A DNA stretch of 19,169 bases from UBA7236 sp964638865 (GTDB lineage: Bacteria > Bacteroidota > Bacteroidia > Chitinophagales > BACL12), in NCBI GenBank assembly GCA_964638865.1, contig CAZXBG010000076.1, positions 1 to 19,169 of the forward strand. The letters run 5' to 3'. The translations under genes and the position numbers were made by a program. The notes under the pieces were generated by a model. The model was not told where the DNA came from and did not search any database. It saw nothing but the letters and a program-made list of their open reading frames with translations. Numbering within the stretch: position 1 is the stretch's first letter; every line of letters begins with the position of its first letter. Positions 14,951-19,169 of this stretch are shown in pieces.

Positions 14951-16177
14951 TTATTTTGCCAACAATTTATCCAGTAATTCTTCAAAGTTTTTGCAAAATT
15001 CTACAAAAATATCTCCGGTTGCGGGTCCGCTGAACCCTGTGTAAATTTCCACCACTTCATGGTCTTTATTGAGAATGATAGTAGTTGGAAAACTCATTAC
15101 ATTATTCAACATTGGCAATACTGTATTTGCATCTTTAGGAAGTCCTGCATTTAAAATTGTATAGTCTATTCCAAAATAAAGTCTTTCTTTTTCAATGTTA
15201 TTTTTAAAGGATTTTACATCAGGTTTCCGCTCGAATGACAATGCGATTATCGCGAGATCTTTATCCTTATACTTTTCCTCCACCTCACTCAAATAACTTG
15301 TTTCATCCATACAATTCGGACACCAGCTTCCGGTAATAATTACGATCACTGCTTTATTATTAAATTGAGCATCCCCCAATGAAACTATATTTCCATTTTC
15401 GTCCGGCAAGGAAAATCCGAATTTAGTATTTCCATCTTTAATGTACGTAAGCGATTTCGGATCAGGTAATTGTGCATTTACATTTCTTAATGCAGTAAAA
15501 GCAGCTGTATAATGTTTGCCACTCCACCAATTTCCTGTTAAGGTACCATCCTGTTGTATTTTGCCTTTAAACAAAAAAGCATGCGACCCATCAAAGGCAG
15601 AAAGGAAAAAACTGTCGGCACTTACTTCACCTTCTAAAAATCGATAATCACCCGTAGTAGTCAAAAATGTACCATTTAAATGTGAAGCTTCCTGCTTAAA
15701 TATTCCCACAGTTTCCTCCTTACCCGATTCATCGGAAAATGTAGTGGCCCATTTTCCTTCCACATTTTCTGCAGGCAATAATGGTGTTTTTACAAACCGA
15801 AACATATCATAAACTTCTGCTTTAAATGTTAAATAATAATTTCCGGATCTTGATTTATCATACCAGATACCGCTTAATTTTTCAAATGAATTATCCGTAA
15901 ATACAACCCGAATATAGGTATCAAAAACAGGAAAGGCAAGATCGAAGGAGTCATTAGATTTGTAAAGAAAGGTATTAGATATTTGCTCCTGCCCGTTCAT
16001 TACAGTAAAGATTCCTTTTCCATTCGCATCTATTCTCAGTTCCAATTCAAAAGGAAGTTCACCACCGGGAGTATTTAACACCGCTCTGTATTTCCTATTC
16101 AGCTCCGGTAATTTATTGGCAAAAAGCGATGAATATCCTCCCATCAAAAACAAAACTGCGATCCATTTTAATTTCAT
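14951..16177 (-). CDS. TlpA-like thioredoxin-domain protein, exported
   Basis: This 408-residue protein has a signal peptide (MKLKWIAVLFLMGGYSSLFA). Residues about 25-235 are two beta-rich repeats of unknown role (patterns GIWYDKSRSGNYYLTFKAE and TGNWWSGKHYTAAFTALR look like related repeat ends). The C-terminal thioredoxin domain starts near 255 with FSLPDENGNIVSLGD, has the redox pair SWCPNC (C286, C289) and the cis-proline SFPTTI (P364). TlpA/ResA-like proteins reduce disulfides in the periplasm, often for cytochrome c maturation. Start at 16177 gives a proper signal peptide, and a perfect TAACTTTG box lies 15 bases upstream. It is the only minus-strand gene in the window, convergent with queG and divergent from mnmH. 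Confidence 0.86.
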   Translation of the reverse strand: MKLKWIAVLFLMGGYSSLFANKLPELNRKYRAVLNTPGGELPFELELRIDANGKGIFTVMNGQEQISNTFLYKSNDSFDLAFPVFDTYIRVVFTDNSFEKLSGIWYDKSRSGNYYLTFKAEVYDMFRFVKTPLLPAENVEGKWATTFSDESGKEETVGIFKQEASHLNGTFLTTTGDYRFLEGEVSADSFFLSAFDGSHAFLFKGKIQQDGTLTGNWWSGKHYTAAFTALRNVNAQLPDPKSLTYIKDGNTKFGFSLPDENGNIVSLGDAQFNNKAVIVIITGSWCPNCMDETSYLSEVEEKYKDKDLAIIALSFERKPDVKSFKNNIEKERLYFGIDYTILNAGLPKDANTVLPMLNNVMSFPTTIILNKDHEVVEIYTGFSGPATGDIFVEFCKNFEELLDKLLAK

Positions 16178-16192
16178 TCCGTAAGTTTACAG

Positions 16193-16200
16193 CAAAGTTA
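16193..16200 (-). promoter_or_regulatory. -7 box (TAACTTTG) for the tlpA-like gene
   Basis: On the minus strand TAACTTTG matches TAnnTTTG exactly, with 15 bases to the start codon at 16177. No convincing -33 element was found at the expected distance. It lies within the 28-base gap shared with the divergent mnmH gene. Confidence 0.55.
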
Positions 16201-16205
16201 GTTTA

Positions 16206-17276
16206 TTGTATAAAGAAATAACTATACAGCAATATCTCGAAAAGGCGCAAAAAGTTCAGATAATTGACGTCCGTTCACCAAAGGAATTTAACCATGCGCA
16301 TATTCCGGGTGCTGTTAATATGCCCTTGTTTGATGATACCGAACGAGCCATTGTAGGAACTGCCTACAAGCAGGAAGGCAGGGAAATAGCTATTTTAAAA
16401 GGTTTAGAAATTGTGGGACCAAAAATGGCCACGATGGTAGCAGAAATTAAAGAACGATTTAGCGACAAAAGTATAATTCTGCATTGCTGGAGAGGTGGAA
16501 TGCGCAGTAAAAGTGTGGCAACTTTATTTTCTTTTTCTGGAATACGGACGGAAGTAATTATTGGAGGCTATAAATCATATCGCCAAGAGGTTCAAAAATT
16601 ATTTCTTCAGAATTTTGAATATTTTATTTTAGGAGGGAGAACAGGGAGTGCAAAAACAAAGATTCTTCAGGAACTTAATAAAATAGGCGAACAGGTTATA
16701 GATCTTGAGAAACTGGCAAATCATAAAGGAAGTGCATTCGGTGAATTGGGCGAAGATCCTCAGCCCACTACAGAAATGTTTGAAAATTTATTGTTTGAGG
16801 AATTGCGATTTCTGGAAACCAATAAAAAAATATGGTTGGAGGATGAAAGTCATCTGATAGGAACCGTTTTTATTCCGGAAACTATTTGGCAACAAATGCG
16901 CACTGCACCTGTTATTTATTGCAATTTTCCAACTGAAGAAAGATTAAAATTTTTAGTAGAAACGTACGGGCATTTCGAAAAGGAAGGAGTGATAAATTCC
17001 CTTAATAAGATCGCAAAACGATTGGGAGGCCAGCATGCAAAAGCAGCGTTAGAATTTTATGAAGCAGGCAATTTATATGAAGCAACAAAGTTAGTGCTAG
17101 TGTATTATGATAAATCATATAATTACGGATTATCTCAACGCATTTCTGAAAATATTTATGAAATAAAAATGAATTTTATAGTACCGGCAAAAAATGCGGA
17201 AGAAATACTTCTTTTTGTTGAAGAAAAAACGATTAAGAGTACAATAAATTCTTCTTTCTCAACAGAAAATAATTAA
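16206..17276 (+). CDS. mnmH: tRNA 2-selenouridine synthase MnmH (SelU)
   Basis: MnmH replaces the sulfur of 2-thiouridine at wobble position 34 of Lys, Glu and Gln tRNAs with selenium, through a geranylated intermediate, using selenophosphate from SelD. The 356-residue protein (usual length about 360) has an N-terminal rhodanese domain with the catalytic C94 in HCWRGGMRSKS, and a P-loop domain at 143-151 with GGRTGSAKT, followed by a Walker-B-like IWLEDES (209-215). The Walker A glycine before the lysine is alanine here (A149). The only in-frame start is TTG at 16206, since a stop codon lies at 16182-16184 and no ATG or GTG intervenes. selD follows after 25 bases, its usual functional partner. 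Confidence 0.92.
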   Translation: MYKEITIQQYLEKAQKVQIIDVRSPKEFNHAHIPGAVNMPLFDDTERAIVGTAYKQEGREIAILKGLEIVGPKMATMVAEIKERFSDKSIILHCWRGGMRSKSVATLFSFSGIRTEVIIGGYKSYRQEVQKLFLQNFEYFILGGRTGSAKTKILQELNKIGEQVIDLEKLANHKGSAFGELGEDPQPTTEMFENLLFEELRFLETNKKIWLEDESHLIGTVFIPETIWQQMRTAPVIYCNFPTEERLKFLVETYGHFEKEGVINSLNKIAKRLGGQHAKAALEFYEAGNLYEATKLVLVYYDKSYNYGLSQRISENIYEIKMNFIVPAKNAEEILLFVEEKTIKSTINSSFSTENN

Positions 17277-17301
17277 AATACTTTTATTAAAATAATATAA
17301 T

Positions 17302-18351
17302 ATGGAACTCGAAAAAGAACAAATTAAACTCACACAATATTCGCATGGTGCGGGTTGTGGTTGTAAAATATCGCCCAAAATTCTGGATGAAATATTAAAA
17401 TCAGTTGGCAAACAAAATATTTTTCCAAATTTATTGGTCGGCAATGAAACAAAAGATGATGCAGCAGTATATGATCTCGGAAATGGTATCGGATTAATTT
17501 CCACAACAGATTTTTTTATGCCGATAGTGGATGATGCAGTTAAGTTTGGAAAAATTGCCAGTGTTAATGCAATCAGCGATGTATATGCCATGGGCGGAAA
17601 ACCATTAATGGCCATTGCAATATTAGGTTGGCCGATAGATAAAATAGAACCTTATTATGCCGGGCAGGTATTGGAAGGTGCGCGACAAGCTTGTGCAGAG
17701 GCAGGTATTCCTTTGGCAGGCGGACATAGCATCGATTGTCCGGAACCCGTTTTTGGTCTTGCTGTAAGTGGATTGGTAGATTTACCGCATTTAAAAAAGA
17801 ATTCCGGTGCCAGTGTGGGATGCAGTTTATATCTCACTAAAAAATTAGGGGTGGGCATATTAACAACTGCACAAAAAAAGGCATTACTAAAGGAAGAGCA
17901 TGCGGATATTGCACCGGATAGTATGATGGTTTTAAATAAAATAGGAGAAGTATTTGGTAAGTTAAAATATATTGAAGCAATGACTGATGTTACCGGATTT
18001 GGATTATTGGGACATTTAACAGAAATGTGTGAAGGAAGTAACCTAAGTGCTGAAATTAAATTTGAATTTGTTCCCACAATTGATACAACCATTTTAAACT
18101 ATTATCTCGACTTAAAGTCAGTACCTGGTGGAACAATAAGAAATTTCAATAGTTATGGTCATAAAATACAGGGATTAGATGACCATAAAAAAAACATTCT
18201 TTGTGATCCGCAAACCAGCGGTGGATTATTGGTTGCAGTGAGCCGTGGATCAGAAGATGAATTTGAAAAAACAGCAAAAGAAAATGGTTTTTTACTGAAG
18301 TCCTTTGGAAAGTTGGTTGAAAAAGGTACTTTTGTTATAGAAGTAATTTGA
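17302..18351 (+). CDS. selD: Selenide, water dikinase SelD (cysteine form)
   Basis: SelD makes selenophosphate, AMP and phosphate from selenide and ATP. The 349-residue protein has the catalytic loop HGAGCGCKI with C19 (TGT codon, so no selenocysteine is needed) and K22, and magnesium/ATP aspartates at DDAAVY (52-53), STTDFF (D70), ISDVYAMGG (D93) and TDVTGFGLLGHL (D229). Length matches the bacterial norm of about 345. The ATG at 17302 comes 25 AT-rich bases after the mnmH stop codon, so the pair is almost certainly cotranscribed. Because the downstream gene here is mnmH rather than selA/selB, the visible use of selenium is tRNA modification. Confidence 0.94.
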   Translation: MELEKEQIKLTQYSHGAGCGCKISPKILDEILKSVGKQNIFPNLLVGNETKDDAAVYDLGNGIGLISTTDFFMPIVDDAVKFGKIASVNAISDVYAMGGKPLMAIAILGWPIDKIEPYYAGQVLEGARQACAEAGIPLAGGHSIDCPEPVFGLAVSGLVDLPHLKKNSGASVGCSLYLTKKLGVGILTTAQKKALLKEEHADIAPDSMMVLNKIGEVFGKLKYIEAMTDVTGFGLLGHLTEMCEGSNLSAEIKFEFVPTIDTTILNYYLDLKSVPGGTIRNFNSYGHKIQGLDDHKKNILCDPQTSGGLLVAVSRGSEDEFEKTAKENGFLLKSFGKLVEKGTFVIEVI

Positions 18352-18403
18352 AATAAACATCATTAGTTAGGGATTGCAACAGGTTTTAAAATCAACCAAA
18401 ACT

Positions 18404-19000
18404 ATGAGGACGACACGCCATTCTTTATTTTATTCATTGCTGTTCCTTGCGTCTATAAAAGCAAGTTTTGGACAACAAGATCTCCATATTAGTATTAGTG
18501 GAGGTGGCGGATATACACGTTGGGTTGACGTGGTAAGAAATGTAACTTTTTATGATGCATCGGGAAATGTAATTGATAATGTTCAGGTGAAATCGGTAGG
18601 AAGTGGACCGTCTGTTAATTTGCAATCGAAAATCTTATTTCAATTTAAGGATCTTCAAATAGGTTTGGGGGGTGCATTACAACGCGATTTTTTTAGTTAT
18701 TACCGCACCGAATCAGAAATATCCGGATTAATAGAAATTGATACAACTTATATTAATAATACAATTTATGAATTGCAATATTATTTAATTGGGGGATTTA
18801 ATTTATTCAAATCGGAGCAGTGGTCGGGAAACCTGAATTTGAATTTTGGCTCTTATTATTTACACAGTGATTATAAAAGTGCTGATATAAAACGCAAAAT
18901 AAATACAGGAGTTGAATGTGAATTAAATTATTTCATGATTGAAAGTTGGGCTTTACAAATCAATCCAAAATATGAATATGAATTTTTGTCGTTGGATTAA
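18404..19000 (+). CDS. Exported barrel-like protein, cut short by a stop near the C-terminus
   Basis: The 198-residue product starts at ATG 18404, which opens a signal peptide (MRTTRHSLFYSLLFLASIKASFGQ); a TTG ten codons earlier extends the frame but would spoil it. The mature part has alternating beta-strand text with aromatic residues (IGLGGALQRDFFSYY, YELQYYLIGGFNLF, WSGNLNLNFGSYYLHS, WALQINPKYEYEFLSLD), as in small outer-membrane beta-barrels of Bacteroidota. Function is unknown. The reading frame stops at TAA 18998-19000 but continues open in the same frame for 23 more codons (see the next entry), so the product probably lacks its last strand. The start is 52 bases after selD, in the same direction. 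Confidence 0.72.
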   Translation: MRTTRHSLFYSLLFLASIKASFGQQDLHISISGGGGYTRWVDVVRNVTFYDASGNVIDNVQVKSVGSGPSVNLQSKILFQFKDLQIGLGGALQRDFFSYYRTESEISGLIEIDTTYINNTIYELQYYLIGGFNLFKSEQWSGNLNLNFGSYYLHSDYKSADIKRKINTGVECELNYFMIESWALQINPKYEYEFLSLD

Positions 19001-19072
19001 CCTTTAGAAGGAAATCCGAACTGGAGTATTCATAATATTTCTGCTACAGTGGGTTTGCGTAAAACCTTTTAA
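19001..19072 (+). pseudogene. In-frame remnant: missing final strand of the barrel-like protein
   Basis: Directly after the TAA at 18998-19000, in the same frame, 23 codons run to a second TAA at 19070-19072. They encode PLEGNPNWSIHNISATVG then LRKTF. A last amphipathic strand ending in Phe is the usual C-terminal signal for outer-membrane barrel insertion, so this is very likely the original end of the gene. The gene would be 222 codons long without the stop. Confidence 0.65.
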
Positions 19073-19169
19073 AACAGGCTTTCTGGAGGAAAAAATCACT
19101 TTTTTGAAACAAAATTGCGCCAATTTGCTTATAGGGATTTTGTAAGGTGGATGAGGTTGCCGGGAAGGC
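19073..19169. other. 97 bases at the window edge with no supported feature
   Basis: An ATG at 19151 opens a frame that runs off the window edge after six codons, too little to judge. No terminator, promoter box or RNA was recognised here on either strand. Confidence 0.5.

Noticed and set aside
17353..17364. Possible selenocysteine in SelD
   Set aside because: The catalytic position is encoded by TGT (Cys) and no in-frame TGA occurs in the motif.
17655..18092. 145-codon open frame on the minus strand
   Set aside because: It lies wholly within selD, whose motifs are unmistakable; the antisense frame shows no domain and only mirrors selD codon bias.
1..19169. CRISPR arrays, phage or transposon genes, defence genes, rRNA/tRNA genes
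   Set aside because: No regularly spaced repeats beyond the two-copy repeat at 15-64, no transposase or integrase motifs, no cloverleaf or rRNA sequence recognised by eye.

Overview
The window looks like a chromosomal segment of a Bacteroidota bacterium, probably a Chitinophagia/Sphingobacteriia/Saprospiria-like lineage. The evidence is: AT-rich coding DNA; almost no usable Shine-Dalgarno sequences; several TAnnTTTG boxes (the Bacteroidota -7 promoter element) just upstream of start codons; many short lipoproteins and beta-barrel-like exported proteins; a carboxypeptidase-like regulatory domain protein; and the ccmB-ccmC-ccmD type cytochrome c biogenesis order. No rRNA, tRNA, CRISPR array or insertion sequence was seen, and no gap between genes exceeds 300 bases. 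The assignment rests on recognised sequence style and families, not on a marker gene.

Layout. 1-98: a 20-base direct repeat and a promoter. 99-1746: ccmB, ccmC and a CcmD-like gene, closed by a terminator. 1833-3242: a glutamate dehydrogenase resembling the animal enzyme, closed by a terminator. 3378-4805: two exported proteins of unknown role. 4873-7930: an arginase/agmatinase-family hydrolase, an overlapping redoxin lipoprotein, and a lipoprotein joining a c-type cytochrome domain to a copper monooxygenase (PHM/DBH-like) domain. 7960-9144: an MFS transporter. 9287-14946: six tightly packed or overlapping genes (flippase, polymerase-like membrane protein, two glycosyltransferases, an NAD(P)-binding protein, queG). 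14951-16177 (minus strand): a TlpA-like thioredoxin protein. 16206-18351: the selenium pair mnmH-selD. 18404-19072: an exported, barrel-like protein interrupted near its end by an in-frame stop.

How the genes work together. The Ccm proteins handle heme for c-type cytochromes, and the window itself contains a probable client, the CxxCH-bearing lipoprotein at 6554-7930. The flippase, polymerase-like protein and two glycosyltransferases look like a small surface-glycan module. SelD makes selenophosphate, which MnmH uses to place selenium on the wobble uridine of some tRNAs; QueG finishes queuosine, another wobble-base modification, so the window holds two separate tRNA position-34 pathways.

Most of the region is ordinary housekeeping or accessory content, and I saw no clear undescribed defence or mobile system. 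The points most worth checking are: the premature stop before a textbook barrel terminus (18998), the antenna-like insert in the glutamate dehydrogenase, the separate redoxin and cytochrome-copper monooxygenase gene pair, lost consensus residues in the ureohydrolase and in the MnmH P-loop, and two start codons placed at the predicted transcription start.
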